Source of the DNA: Paenibacillus nanensis | GTDB taxonomy: Bacteria > Bacillota > Bacilli > Paenibacillales > Paenibacillaceae | Direction: 5' to 3' | Assembly (NCBI RefSeq): GCF_003583765.1 | Contig: NZ_QXQA01000003.1 | Span: 299,496-363,495, forward strand | Length of the DNA: 64,000 bases | Shown here: piece by piece, positions 35,409-47,012 of the stretch | Position numbering within the stretch: position 1 is the stretch's first letter | Layout: each line of letters opens with the position of its first letter | Translations under genes and position numbers: made by a program | The notes under the pieces: model-generated | Told to the model about the DNA's origin: nothing | What the model saw: only the letters and a program-made list of their open reading frames with translations | Databases searched by the model: none

Positions 35409-37725
35409 TCGGCTAGAGGATGAACAGGCAAGAGTTGACCGGATCACATCATTAATCCGCAAACGAATAGCCGAATTAAGTGAGCGCACGGGCGGCATTC
35501 ACGGAGAAATTGTCGACATTCGGCGCAACTTCTGGGACGATGTGACTGTCAATTTCGAGGATTCCGCGGAAACGGCGGAGACCTATGCCAGCATGAAGCA
35601 GCAGGCGGAGCTCCTTTCCGAACGGGAACGAAGCCATCGGGTCATGACGGAGCAGCTGTCCACGCTTGAGCGGTTAAAATCGACGCCTTACTTCGGCAGA
35701 ATCGATCTGATTGAAGAAGGCGATCAGGACGGCAAGCCGGATGTCATCTATTTGGGGGTTGGCTCGCTGCTAGACGATTCCGGCGAGCATTATTTGATCT
35801 ACGATTGGCGCGCTCCCGTATCCAGCTTGTATTATGATTACGGCCCCGGTCCCGTTGCCTATAAAACGCCGGCTGGAGAAATAAGCGGCGAGATGACCTT
35901 GAAGCGGCAATATATCATTCGCGGCGGCGTCATTCGCAGCATGTTCGATACAGGGGTAACGATTGGCGACGAGCTGCTGCAAGAGGTGCTCGGCAAAGGC
36001 TCGGACGCGGCGATGAAAAGCATCGTGGCGACGATTCAGCAGGAGCAGAACGCGATTATCCGCAACGAAAGAGCGAGGCTGCTAATCGTACAAGGGGCGG
36101 CCGGAAGCGGGAAGACGTCCGCCGCCCTGCAGCGCGTCGCTTACTTGCTATATCGGTACCGCGGCGTGTTGACGGCTGACCAGATCGTTCTTTTTTCGCC
36201 GAATCCGATGTTTAACAGCTATGTATCGACGGTCCTGCCGGAGCTTGGCGAGCAAAATATGAATCAAACGACGTACCAGCAATATTTGGAGCGGCGCATC
36301 GGGCGGGACTTCGAAGTGGAGGATCCGTTTACGCAAATGGAATATACGTTAACCGCCGTATCGGAGCCGGATTATCCAAGCCGAATAGATGGGATTAAGC
36401 TGAAATCAAGCTCGAATTACATGAAGCTGATTGACGACTATACGGCGGCGCTCGGGCACAAAGGTCTGATCTTCCGGCCGATCAAGTTCCGCGGCCGCCC
36501 GCTCATTTCAAGCGAAACGATGACAGAGCAGTTTTATTCGCTTGACCGGAGCGTATCCATTCCGAACCGTCTGCGCATGCTTCGCACTTGGCTGCTCAAG
36601 GAACTGACAGCTCTCAGCAAGCTGGAGCGAAAGAAAAAATGGGTGGAAGAAGCGATCGAGCTGCTTGATGAGGAAACCTATGCGGAAGCTTATCAGCACT
36701 TGCGCAAAAAAAATAAATTTAACGAAAATTCCTATAACGATTTTGAGTCGGAACGCGATTATTTGGCGGCGGTCGTCGTGCAGGAGAAGTTCAAAAAGCT
36801 GCGTAGCCGGGTAAAACGGGGGGTCTTCCTGGATGTGCCGGCTATCTTCAAGCAATTGTATGAGCCGGATACGGCTCTTGGCATTGAAGGAGCGAAGGAA
36901 TGGCTGCCGGACAATTGGGAAGGCATCCGGTCCTACACGGTCAGCCGGCTTGCGGATGGCATTATCCCGTATGAGGATGCAACGCCGTACTGCTACCTGA
37001 AAGAGAAGCTGGAGGGCTTCCATACGCACACGACCGTTAAACATCTATTTGTCGACGAAGCGCAGGATTACTCCGAGTTTCAGTACCGTTATTTGCGGAA
37101 GGTGTTCCCTAACAGCAAGATGACGCTGCTTGGCGATTTCAATCAATCGATCTTCGCCCATTCCGGTTCGGGTGAAATCTTCCATACGCTCAATACGCTG
37201 TTCGAGCCGGAGGACACCGAACGGATCACGCTGATGAGAAGCTACCGTTCAACGAAGCAAATTGTCGAATTCGCAAGCCGAATCATTGAGGGCGGAGAAC
37301 GGATACAGCCGTTCAACCGGCAAGGGCCCGAGCCGACTTTGACGAGCGCTGCGCAGGCGGATGAGCTGCCGGCGTTGATCGCTTCAAAATGCCGTTCGCT
37401 GTCGGATTCCGGCTACGAGTCGATAGCCGTCATTTGCAAGACGGCGGAAGAGAGCCGCAGGCTTAGCGAAGAGCTGGCGGAGAAAGTGCCTCATTTGAGA
37501 CGGATTGAGAAGGAAACCGTAACGTTCGAGAAAGGTACCGTTGTGATCCCCGCTTACTTGGCGAAAGGCGTAGAATTCGATGCAGTCATCATCGCGAACG
37601 CGTCGAAGGACATCTATTTCCGTGAAAGCGAAAGAAAGCTCTTCTACACAGCGTGCACCCGCGCCATGCATGAGCTGCATTTGGTCTATGCGGGCGAACG
37701 GACGCCTTTTTTGGCAAAGAAATAA
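35389..37725 (+). CDS. helD: HelD, UvrD-like RNA polymerase-recycling helicase
   Basis: A 778-residue SF1 motor. Walker A is GAAGSGKT at residues 236-243, Walker B HLFVDEAQDYSEFQ near 556, and the SF1 motif YTACTRAMHEL sits near the C-terminus. The N-terminal coiled coil (to about 75) and length match Firmicute HelD, which releases stalled or post-termination RNA polymerase. The start ATG 35389 has GAAGGAGGAG 3-4 bases upstream within the hydrolase gene; an in-frame ATG at 35356 has no RBS. Confusion with a DNA helicase IV is possible only in name. Confidence 0.93.
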   Translation: MSTIENDRLEDEQARVDRITSLIRKRIAELSERTGGIHGEIVDIRRNFWDDVTVNFEDSAETAETYASMKQQAELLSERERSHRVMTEQLSTLERLKSTPYFGRIDLIEEGDQDGKPDVIYLGVGSLLDDSGEHYLIYDWRAPVSSLYYDYGPGPVAYKTPAGEISGEMTLKRQYIIRGGVIRSMFDTGVTIGDELLQEVLGKGSDAAMKSIVATIQQEQNAIIRNERARLLIVQGAAGSGKTSAALQRVAYLLYRYRGVLTADQIVLFSPNPMFNSYVSTVLPELGEQNMNQTTYQQYLERRIGRDFEVEDPFTQMEYTLTAVSEPDYPSRIDGIKLKSSSNYMKLIDDYTAALGHKGLIFRPIKFRGRPLISSETMTEQFYSLDRSVSIPNRLRMLRTWLLKELTALSKLERKKKWVEEAIELLDEETYAEAYQHLRKKNKFNENSYNDFESERDYLAAVVVQEKFKKLRSRVKRGVFLDVPAIFKQLYEPDTALGIEGAKEWLPDNWEGIRSYTVSRLADGIIPYEDATPYCYLKEKLEGFHTHTTVKHLFVDEAQDYSEFQYRYLRKVFPNSKMTLLGDFNQSIFAHSGSGEIFHTLNTLFEPEDTERITLMRSYRSTKQIVEFASRIIEGGERIQPFNRQGPEPTLTSAAQADELPALIASKCRSLSDSGYESIAVICKTAEESRRLSEELAEKVPHLRRIEKETVTFEKGTVVIPAYLAKGVEFDAVIIANASKDIYFRESERKLFYTACTRAMHELHLVYAGERTPFLAKK

Positions 37726-37729
37726 AATA

Positions 37730-37761
37730 AACCGCCGCTTCGCTATTTGCGAAGCGACGGC
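37730..37761 (-). terminator. Terminator of the PAS-HTH gene
   Basis: On the minus strand, CCGTCGCTTCGC and GCGAAGCGGCGG form a stem around AAATA, followed by TTTATTTTATTT. The 5' arm includes the last codons of the PAS-HTH gene. It may also stop helD readthrough. Confidence 0.8.
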
Positions 37762-38639
37762 CAAATGTCACGCGTATCAATGCCAAGCTCCGATGCGATC
37801 AGCTCCGCTGTCAGCCTCTGGGGCTTTTTTATTTTTCCGTTGCGCAGCTTCGAGATGGTCTGCAGCGAAATGCCGGTAGCCTCCGCTAACTGTCCCGCCG
37901 TCATTTCGCGTTTGGCCATCCATATTTTGAGCTTGACGGACGGGTCGTCCGCATGCTCTCCGGCGGGTTTAATATCCCAGATGACAAACGCCATCTCGTT
38001 GCATCGTCCAAAACCGTTGCGGATAGGGAAGAAAGTAAGCTCCAGCTCCAGCTGGACGCCGCTTTGTTTGCCTGTCTGCAGCGTGACGCTCCTCTCCTGC
38101 TGCTGCTGAGCCGCTTCACGGAGCAGTTGCTTGATGCGTCCATGTTCGCTTTCCGCGATGAAATGGAGCAGCGTCTCGTCCTCGAGCGTCACATCCGGTT
38201 CAAATAGACGCGGCGCCGTCGAATGGCGCAAGAAGCGGACGTGCATATGCTTATCCATAATGCCGCTCATTAGCACGCTTCCCTTTTCATGCTGCTCTTC
38301 AATCCAGTTATAGGCGGTTAAATCCTCGGCGATCAGAAGCGCGCGCGTCCATTCGTCGTTAGGATCCTTCGGCAGAGGCATTTGCTCGACACGTACTTTT
38401 AACTTCGTCCTCGCCTTCGTTCGGATCAATATTTCGCTCTTCAGCACCCGTTTGGTCAGATCCAGCTTAAACCGCTTCGCCAGCTCGCGTCCGTCTCTCG
38501 ATTTCAAATGCGTCAGGGAATGGCCCGTCATTTCCATAAAGGCAACGTTCGCGTCCTCGATTAATAATTCATGATTGCGCTGCTTCAAAATCAGCATAGG
38601 CTGTTCAAGCAATTGAAAAATTTGTTGATGAACTGTCAA
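37743..38639 (-). CDS. PAS domain-HTH (XRE) transcriptional regulator
   Basis: A 298-residue protein. Residues about 10-120 form a PAS-like sensor (LLEQPMLILKQRNHELLIED, then MTGHSLTHL). A second sensor-like region follows. A C-terminal XRE helix-turn-helix (about 235-298) contains EMTAGQLAEATGISLQTISK. The start is TTG at 38639 because GTAGGAGGT ends 6 bases upstream; an in-frame ATG at 38663 lies upstream of that RBS and is unlikely. The upstream gap carries paired direct repeats TTAAAT (38693-38705) and TTTAAAC (38741-38755), a possible operator. Target genes unknown. Confidence 0.85.
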   Translation of the reverse strand: MTVHQQIFQLLEQPMLILKQRNHELLIEDANVAFMEMTGHSLTHLKSRDGRELAKRFKLDLTKRVLKSEILIRTKARTKLKVRVEQMPLPKDPNDEWTRALLIAEDLTAYNWIEEQHEKGSVLMSGIMDKHMHVRFLRHSTAPRLFEPDVTLEDETLLHFIAESEHGRIKQLLREAAQQQQERSVTLQTGKQSGVQLELELTFFPIRNGFGRCNEMAFVIWDIKPAGEHADDPSVKLKIWMAKREMTAGQLAEATGISLQTISKLRNGKIKKPQRLTAELIASELGIDTRDIWPSLRK

Positions 38640-38921
38640 ATATGTACCTCCTACATTTGCCAATATTCCGTATATAATGATTCGGGAGGTTAAATTTTAA
38701 ATCTCGGCTTCATCTTTTCTTCATCTTTGTTTAAACTTTTAAACTCCATAGCATGAATAAGGGGGATTGGTCACAAGTGACGCAATAGGGGGCTCTTAAG
38801 TCGTTTTCTTAAGCGCATAGACAACTTTATTGTACACCTTTTTCCCGTTAATATTAAAACAAGTTTCTAAGATAGCGATGAACGACACAAGAATGGACTG
38901 ACAAACAGGGAGGAACATCAT

Positions 38922-39146
38922 TTGGACTGCTGCAGCATGGAAAACTGTTTAAAGCCGATTAAAGCAAAAGGTTTATGCGCTATGCACCATCAAAGAATGC
39001 TTCGTCATGGAGACCCGAACACGGTAAGACCGCGGCGCGTCAAAAAAGCATTAACGTGCTCTTGGGTGAATTGCGATAACAACGCCGTTTCGAAGGGGTA
39101 TTGCTCGAAGCATTATTATATTCACCGCGTCATGAATTCGGGTTGA
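38922..39146 (+). CDS. Small double Cys/His (zinc-finger-like) protein
   Basis: A 74-residue basic protein with two copies of one motif: C-x4-C-x8-C-x2-H (ENC...GLCAMHH region, residues 4-22) and CSWVNCDNNAVSKGYCSKHY (about 47-66). It therefore looks like two small zinc-binding knuckles joined by a basic linker (RHGDPNTVRPRRVKK), which could bind nucleic acid. I do not know a characterised homologue. Start is TTG with CAGGGAGGAAC upstream. It stands 135 bases ahead of glgB; a weak promoter (TTGTAC, 16 bases, TATTAA) lies at about 38830-38857. The 282 bases between the PAS-HTH gene and this gene hold no other feature I can support. Confidence 0.7.
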   Translation: MDCCSMENCLKPIKAKGLCAMHHQRMLRHGDPNTVRPRRVKKALTCSWVNCDNNAVSKGYCSKHYYIHRVMNSG

Positions 39147-39280
39147 CGAAAAGCTTCATGTTCTTCACATAAATATGTAAGAAATCTTTACGCAATTTTA
39201 TGAAAACAGACTGTATCTTTTTCAAAATAGCATGTATAATGAGCATAAAAATATACTCTTCCAAGGAGGTGAAGCTGCGT

Positions 39281-41191
<1,911 letters not shown>

Positions 41192-41207
41192 CAAGGAGTT
41201 GGTGTTC

Positions 41208-42377
41208 ATGGGCCGTAAGGAAATGATCGCTATGCTGCTCGCAGGAGGCGAAGGAAAACGGTTAGGTGTGCTTACGAAGGATTTGGCCAAGCCCGCTGTT
41301 TATTTTGGGGGGAAGTACCGCATTATCGATTTCACGCTGAGCAATTGCGTCCATTCCGGTATCGACACGGTCGGCGTGCTGACGCAATATCAGCCGCTGG
41401 AGTTGAACCGCTATCTCGGCATCGGCAGCCCGTGGGGGCTTGACCGGCAGGACGGCGGCATGACGATTCTGCCCCCTTACGTAAAGCAGAAGGGCGGCGT
41501 ATGGTACAAAGGCACAGCCAACGCGATTTATCAAAACATGCCTTACATCGAGCGGTATAACCCGGAGTACGTGCTTGTCATTTCCGGCGATCATATTTAT
41601 AAAATGGACTACGATTTGATGCTGCAGCATCACAAGCGCTCGGGAGCGGATGTGACGATTGCGGGCATCGAGGTTCCGTGGAAGGAAGCGAGCCGTTTCG
41701 GCGTTATGCATGTGGATGACGAAGACCGGATAACCGCGTTTGAAGAAAAGCCGAAAAACCCGACGAGCAATATCGCCTCGATGGGCGTGTACATATTTAC
41801 GTGGAAGACGCTTCAAAAATATTTAATCTATGACGAGGCAAGGCGCGGGTCCAGCCATGATTTCGGGAAAGACGTGATCCCTGCTATGATGAACAGCGGC
41901 TTGCATCTCGCATGCTACCCCTTCAAAGGGTATTGGAAGGACGTCGGGACAATCGAATCGCTGTGGGAAGCGAATATGGATCTGCTCACCGACAAACCCT
42001 CGCTCTGTTTGTACGACCCGAATTGGCGCATCTATTCCGTCAGTCCGAACAGACCCGCCCAGCTGACAACCATGACCGCGGAGGTAACGGCCTCATGCGT
42101 GAATGAAGGCTGCATGCTGGAGGGCATTGTAGATCATTCCGTCCTATTCTGCGGCGTTCATGCCGAGCAAGGCTCCTATATCTCAGAATCGGTCATCATG
42201 CCGGGCGTCCGGATCGGCGCGGGCGCGCGCGTCTATCGGGCAATAATCGGAGAAGGCGCCGTTATTCAAGCGGGGGTTACAATCGGTGATCCGGCATCGG
42301 ATGCCATTACGGTAGTCGCCGTGGATCAATATGTCGCGGCTGACGACCATCAGCTGCTGGAGGTGGAGCCATTATGA
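41208..42377 (+). CDS. glgC: Glucose-1-phosphate adenylyltransferase, catalytic subunit
   Basis: A 389-residue ADP-glucose pyrophosphorylase that makes ADP-glucose from ATP and glucose-1-phosphate. The nucleotide-binding loop [20 protein letters not shown] is near the N-terminus, with GDHIYKMDY and FEEKP as catalytic/substrate motifs and a C-terminal left-handed beta-helix. ATG 41208 has AAGGAG upstream. An in-frame earlier ATG lies inside glgB. It overlaps glgD by 4 bases (ATGA). Confidence 0.96.
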   Translation: MGRKEMIAMLLAGGEGKRLGVLTKDLAKPAVYFGGKYRIIDFTLSNCVHSGIDTVGVLTQYQPLELNRYLGIGSPWGLDRQDGGMTILPPYVKQKGGVWYKGTANAIYQNMPYIERYNPEYVLVISGDHIYKMDYDLMLQHHKRSGADVTIAGIEVPWKEASRFGVMHVDDEDRITAFEEKPKNPTSNIASMGVYIFTWKTLQKYLIYDEARRGSSHDFGKDVIPAMMNSGLHLACYPFKGYWKDVGTIESLWEANMDLLTDKPSLCLYDPNWRIYSVSPNRPAQLTTMTAEVTASCVNEGCMLEGIVDHSVLFCGVHAEQGSYISESVIMPGVRIGAGARVYRAIIGEGAVIQAGVTIGDPASDAITVVAVDQYVAADDHQLLEVEPL

Positions 42378-43486
42378 AGCATAATGTTTTAGGCGTCATC
42401 AACTTAATCCATGAAACCGACGAGCTGGAGCACCTCACGCAAAACCGCTGCCTGGCAACGGTGCCGTTCGGAGCCAGGTACCGTCTGATCGATTTTGTCT
42501 TGTCGAGCATGGTGAATTCAGGCATTAGCAAAGTAGCCGTATTCGCGCATACGAAGTACCGGTCGCTCATGGATCATCTCGGTTCCGGCAAGCATTGGGA
42601 TCTCCAGCACCGCCAAGGCGGACTGTTCATTCTCCCACCGTCATCGGTGGATATCCAAGAGATGAGCCGCGGAGATTTATATCATTTCTACCAGCACCGG
42701 GACTATTTTCAGCGCTCCTCCTGGGAATATGTCGTCATCGCGCGGAGCCATATGGTGTGCAACGTCGATTTCGACGACGTCATCAGCAGGCATCAGGAGC
42801 AAGGAGCGGATATTACGATTGTGTGCAAGCGGCAGGATAAACAAATGCCGGGCAAGCCGCGCAAGGTCAAAATGGAGGAGAACGGCCGGATTACGGCCAT
42901 TCAAGACCATTACGGCCGGTTAGTGAGCGATGTCGTCTCGATGGAGATGTATGTCATGCGCAAAGAGCTGCTGATGGAGCTGGTGGAAACCTCGCTCGCC
43001 CAGGGTCAGGACCACTTGGTTCGTCACGCCATCTTCTCCCGATTGGGACAGCTGAATGTATACGGGTATATGTACGAAGGTTATCTCGGCGTCGTCAACA
43101 CGCTGCCGAGCTATTATGCCAACAGCATGTCTCTGCTTAAGCCGGAGGTATGGAAATCGTTGTTCTACCAGCCGGGGCCGATCTACACGAAGGTGAAGGA
43201 TGAGCCGCCGACGCGTTATGCGTCGGGCTCGAGGGTAACGAATTCGCTTATTGCGAACGGCTGCAGAATCGAGGGCACGGTCATCAACAGCATTTTGTTC
43301 AGAGGAGTTCATATCGAGAAGGGCGCGATCGTAAAGGACAGCATTATTATGCAGAACGGCCAAGTAGGCGAAAGCAGCTTTATTTATAACAGCATCCTGG
43401 ATAAAGATGTGCAGGTAGAGAACGGCCGCGACATTCGCGGCGCAGGCGGGACGCCGTTTCTCGTCGGCAAAAAGAAAATTATATAA
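42374..43486 (+). CDS. glgD: GlgD, non-catalytic subunit of ADP-glucose pyrophosphorylase
   Basis: A 370-residue homologue of GlgC. The nucleotide-binding loop is degenerate: the N-terminus [20 protein letters not shown] lacks the GG-x-G-x-R signature. This matches the regulatory GlgD of Firmicutes, which forms a hetero-oligomer with GlgC and raises its activity. A C-terminal beta-helix is retained ([13 protein letters not shown]). Overlaps glgC by 4 bases. Confidence 0.94.
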   Translation: MKHNVLGVINLIHETDELEHLTQNRCLATVPFGARYRLIDFVLSSMVNSGISKVAVFAHTKYRSLMDHLGSGKHWDLQHRQGGLFILPPSSVDIQEMSRGDLYHFYQHRDYFQRSSWEYVVIARSHMVCNVDFDDVISRHQEQGADITIVCKRQDKQMPGKPRKVKMEENGRITAIQDHYGRLVSDVVSMEMYVMRKELLMELVETSLAQGQDHLVRHAIFSRLGQLNVYGYMYEGYLGVVNTLPSYYANSMSLLKPEVWKSLFYQPGPIYTKVKDEPPTRYASGSRVTNSLIANGCRIEGTVINSILFRGVHIEKGAIVKDSIIMQNGQVGESSFIYNSILDKDVQVENGRDIRGAGGTPFLVGKKKII

Positions 43487-43523
43487 ATCGCTACGCGAAA
43501 CCGGATAGGAGGCTGAAGAACGC

Positions 43524-44990
43524 ATGAATATTTTGTTCGCAACCTCGGAAGCTGTGCCCCTTGCCAAAACCGGCGGACTCGCCGATGTGGCGGGTGCGCT
43601 GCCAAAAGCTTTAAACGAGCTCGGCGCGGATGTCCGGATCGTGATGCCCAAATATGAAGAAATACCGGAAGACAGCTTGCTGGAGTTCCGCTTAATCGCG
43701 GAATTCCAGGTAAGCTTCGGATGGCGCAATCAATATTGCGGTCTTCTGACGGGCAGTCTGAACGGCGTGCGCTATTATTTAATTGACAACGAGTTTTATT
43801 TTAGGCGGAGAGGGCTGTACGGCTACGGCGACGACGCCGAACGATTTGTTTTCTTCTGCTTTGCGGTGATGGAAGCGGTCCGGTTCATGAGCTTTCATCC
43901 GCATATTGTCCACTGTCACGATTGGCAAACAGGCCTCATTCCGTTTCTTCTTCGCACAAGATATGCCTTCGACCCCGCTTGGTCGTACGCCAAATCCGTC
44001 TTTACGATCCATAATTTGAAATATCAGGGCTTGTTCGGCATGGACTTGATCAAAGAGCTTACCGGAGCGGGAGACGACATGTTTACCCCGGATAAGCTGG
44101 AGTTTCACGGCGCCGCGAGCTGCATGAAGGGAGGCCTCGTCTTTGCGGATAAGCTGACAACCGTCAGCGGAACTTATGCCCAAGAAATCCAAACGCCCTA
44201 TTACGGCGAAGGGCTGGATTCGCTGCTTCGCTGCCGCTCCGGCGATCTAATCGGCATCGTCAACGGGATCGACGAGGAACTGTACGACCCGATGAACGAC
44301 AACGCGCTTCATACGCCGTACCGCAGCTCGCTGTCCCGCAAGCGCAAAAATAAAATGGAGCTGCAGCGGGAGATGGGACTCTCCGAATCGGCGGATGTTC
44401 CGCTGATCGGCATCGTTTCGAGGCTGGTCGAGCAGAAGGGCTTCGATCTGATCGCCGCGGTGCTGGACGAGCTGCTGCAGGAGGAAGTCCAGCTTGTCGT
44501 GCTTGGCGCCGGCGAAAGAAGCTACGAGGAGCTGTTCCGGGACGCCGCGAATCGATATCCGCAGAAGGCCGCGTTCTGGCTTGGCTACAGCGACCGGATG
44601 GCGAGGCGGATCTATGCGGGTTCGGATTTGTTCGCCATGCCGTCCAAATTCGAGCCTTGCGGACTCAGCCAGTTGATCGCGTTAAGATACCGGTCCGTAC
44701 CTGTTGTAAGGGAAACAGGCGGGCTAAAAGATACCGTCCAAGCCTACAATGAATATACTGGGGATGGGAACGGCTTCAGCTTCGCCAATTACAACGCGCA
44801 CGAGTTTTTATTTACGATGAAACGAGCGCTCTGCGCGTACAGGCGAGAGGAGGAATGGAGGCGTATTGTCGAGAACGGCGCTCGGGCGGATTACAGCTGG
44901 AGCAGCTCCGCCAAAGCGTATATGAATGTATATGCGCAATTGTTGATTGACCGAAAGGAGAGCGAACAACTATGGCCCGTCATCTCGTAA
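43524..44990 (+). CDS. glgA: Glycogen synthase
   Basis: A 488-residue GT5 ADP-glucose:glycogen glucosyltransferase. It has the N-terminal ADP-glucose motif KTGGLADVAGALPKAL and, in the C-terminal domain, the donor-binding motif FEPCGLSQLIA with the retaining-GT Glu. RBS TAGGAGGC precedes the ATG. Its last 19 bases overlap the next gene. Confidence 0.96.
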   Translation: MNILFATSEAVPLAKTGGLADVAGALPKALNELGADVRIVMPKYEEIPEDSLLEFRLIAEFQVSFGWRNQYCGLLTGSLNGVRYYLIDNEFYFRRRGLYGYGDDAERFVFFCFAVMEAVRFMSFHPHIVHCHDWQTGLIPFLLRTRYAFDPAWSYAKSVFTIHNLKYQGLFGMDLIKELTGAGDDMFTPDKLEFHGAASCMKGGLVFADKLTTVSGTYAQEIQTPYYGEGLDSLLRCRSGDLIGIVNGIDEELYDPMNDNALHTPYRSSLSRKRKNKMELQREMGLSESADVPLIGIVSRLVEQKGFDLIAAVLDELLQEEVQLVVLGAGERSYEELFRDAANRYPQKAAFWLGYSDRMARRIYAGSDLFAMPSKFEPCGLSQLIALRYRSVPVVRETGGLKDTVQAYNEYTGDGNGFSFANYNAHEFLFTMKRALCAYRREEEWRRIVENGARADYSWSSSAKAYMNVYAQLLIDRKESEQLWPVIS

Positions 44991-46960
44991 TCGGTAACGG
45001 CAAGATGCTGCTTAACCTCGACCAGCATTGCTTCATACGCGACATTTATTATCCGTTTGTCGGACAGTTAAACCATGTAGGCGGTCATTACTGCCGGTTT
45101 GGCATTTGGGTGGAAGGCACGTTTTCTTGGCTGGATGAGCCGGATTGGCAGTTTGATCTGGATTATATCGAGGATTCGCTTGTCACGAACATTAAAGCGG
45201 CCAACGAAAGACTGGGAGTGGAGCTGTACATTAACGACGGCATTCACCAGCGGGAATGTATTTATTTGAAAAGGGTTGTCGTGCGCAATACGCGTCACGA
45301 CGCCAGAGAGGTTCGCTTATTTTTCCATCAGGATTTGATGATCGAAGGCTCGGAAGTGGGCGATACCGCGGTATATTACCCTGAGAACCATACGCTGTAT
45401 CACTACAAGCGGTCGAACTATTTTATGTTTAACGGCTGCTCCGACGAAGGCGGCATGATGCAGTTTTCGACGGGCATCAAACGGTTTCAGTCTGCGGAAG
45501 GCACATGGCGCGACGCCGAGGACGGGGTTCTCATGGGCAATACAATCGCGCAAGGCTCTGTGGACAGCACCATAAGCTTCCGTTCGCGCGTGGAGGGCCA
45601 TTCCGAAAAAACGTTTTATTATTGGATGTCGATCGGCAGCAATCTGGAGGAAGTGAAGGAGCTGAACGAATATGTTCAGGACTCTCATCCGGAGAAGCTG
45701 CTCAGCCGAATTGTCGTCTATTGGAATCATTGGCTGAGAAGAGCGGAAAGCGATCTGGGAGATTTGCCTCCTGACGTCGTCAAGCTGTTCAAATTGAGCC
45801 TGCTGATCGTTCGTACGCAGGTCGATGAGCGGGGCGCGATTCTGGCCGCGAACGACACCGATATTTTGCAATACAACCGCGACCATTACAGCTACATGTG
45901 GCCGCGTGACGGGGCGCTCATTGCCGACGCCATGTCGTTGGCGGGCTATCAAAGCGTCATTGCGCCGTTTTTCCATTTCTGCGCGACAGCGCTTGCGCCA
46001 GGCGGATATTTGTACCATAAGTACAATCCGGACGGTACGGTCGGTTCGAGCTGGCATCCCTACATCGTGCAGGGCAGCAAGCGGCTGCCGATTCAAGAGG
46101 ATGAGACGGCGCTTGTCCTGTTCGCGCTCTGGAAGGATTATACCCGCAACGGCGTCATTGAGCTGCCTCAGTCGCTCTACAGCAACCTGATCCGCAAAGC
46201 GGCGGCATTTCTTTGCGAATATATCGAGCCCTCCCTGTCTCTGCCTAAGCCGAGCTACGACTTATGGGAGGAACGATACGGCATTTGGACGTACACAGCG
46301 GCTTCCGTGTATGGCGGTCTTATGGCGGCCTCGTACTTCACTGATCTATTCGGCGATTATGAGCGCAGCGATCATTATAAGACAACGGCTCATGTGATCA
46401 AGAGGGGGATCTTGGAGCATCTTTGGGATGAAGAAACGGGCAGATTCGCGCGCGGTCTCATTCAAAGGGATAACCGGTGGGTGAAGGATACGACGCTCGA
46501 GAGCAGCCTATTCGGCATCTTAGAATTCGGCGTGCTGCCGGCCGACGATTATCGCGTCATTCAGACGATGCAGGCCATCAAGGAAGGGCTGCGCGTCAAG
46601 ACGGATGTCGGCGGAATCGCCCGTTATACGAACGATTACTACTTTCAGCAGTCCGGGGATATCGACAGAATACCGGGCAACCCGTGGATTATATGTACGC
46701 TGTGGGTAGCCAATTTCGAAATTGATTCGGCGAAGTCGCTGGATGAGCTCGAGGGACCAAAGCGTACGCTGGAGTGGGTATGCGGACAAACGCTGCAAAG
46801 CGGCTTGCTGCCAGAGCAGCTGCATCCGTACGACGGCTCGCCGTTATCGGTAGCCCCGCTGACATGGTCGCATGCGACGGTTATTCAATGCGTATGTAAG
46901 TATGCAGCCAAGTACAGGGAGCTGTACAAAAAACGGCTGGCTGAGGAAAAAGGAGAGTAA
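44972..46960 (+). CDS. GH15 family glucan 1,4-alpha-glucosidase
   Basis: A 662-residue protein: an N-terminal beta-sandwich domain (about 1-260, MARHLVIGNGKMLLNLDQHC) and an (alpha/alpha)6 barrel with GH15 motifs MWPRDGALIADAMSLAGY, QEDETALVLFALW and LWEERYGIWTYTA. Glu in the second and third motifs are the probable catalytic acid and base. It hydrolyses terminal alpha-1,4-glucosyl units to glucose. It has no signal peptide and overlaps glgA, so it most likely acts on intracellular glycogen. RBS AAAGGAG lies in the glgA end. A terminator follows. Confidence 0.9.
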   Translation: MARHLVIGNGKMLLNLDQHCFIRDIYYPFVGQLNHVGGHYCRFGIWVEGTFSWLDEPDWQFDLDYIEDSLVTNIKAANERLGVELYINDGIHQRECIYLKRVVVRNTRHDAREVRLFFHQDLMIEGSEVGDTAVYYPENHTLYHYKRSNYFMFNGCSDEGGMMQFSTGIKRFQSAEGTWRDAEDGVLMGNTIAQGSVDSTISFRSRVEGHSEKTFYYWMSIGSNLEEVKELNEYVQDSHPEKLLSRIVVYWNHWLRRAESDLGDLPPDVVKLFKLSLLIVRTQVDERGAILAANDTDILQYNRDHYSYMWPRDGALIADAMSLAGYQSVIAPFFHFCATALAPGGYLYHKYNPDGTVGSSWHPYIVQGSKRLPIQEDETALVLFALWKDYTRNGVIELPQSLYSNLIRKAAAFLCEYIEPSLSLPKPSYDLWEERYGIWTYTAASVYGGLMAASYFTDLFGDYERSDHYKTTAHVIKRGILEHLWDEETGRFARGLIQRDNRWVKDTTLESSLFGILEFGVLPADDYRVIQTMQAIKEGLRVKTDVGGIARYTNDYYFQQSGDIDRIPGNPWIICTLWVANFEIDSAKSLDELEGPKRTLEWVCGQTLQSGLLPEQLHPYDGSPLSVAPLTWSHATVIQCVCKYAAKYRELYKKRLAEEKGE

Positions 46961-46963
46961 CGG

Positions 46964-47012
46964 AATAAGGAGGGCTGCCGGAAGTCGGAAACTTTTGGCG
47001 GCCCTCCTTATT
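46964..47012. terminator. Bidirectional terminator between glg and gerP operons
   Basis: AATAAGGAGGGCTGCC and GGCGGCCCTCCTTATT form a long stem around a 17-base loop. It serves the plus-strand glg operon and overlaps the stop codon of minus-strand gerPE. Confidence 0.75.

Noticed and set aside
37743..38109. Plus-strand frames opposite the PAS-HTH gene
   Set aside because: The minus-strand product contains a clear helix-turn-helix and a terminator; the plus frames have no RBS.
45317..46096. 259-codon minus-strand frame opposite the GH15 gene
   Set aside because: Shadow frame; the plus-strand gene has all family motifs.
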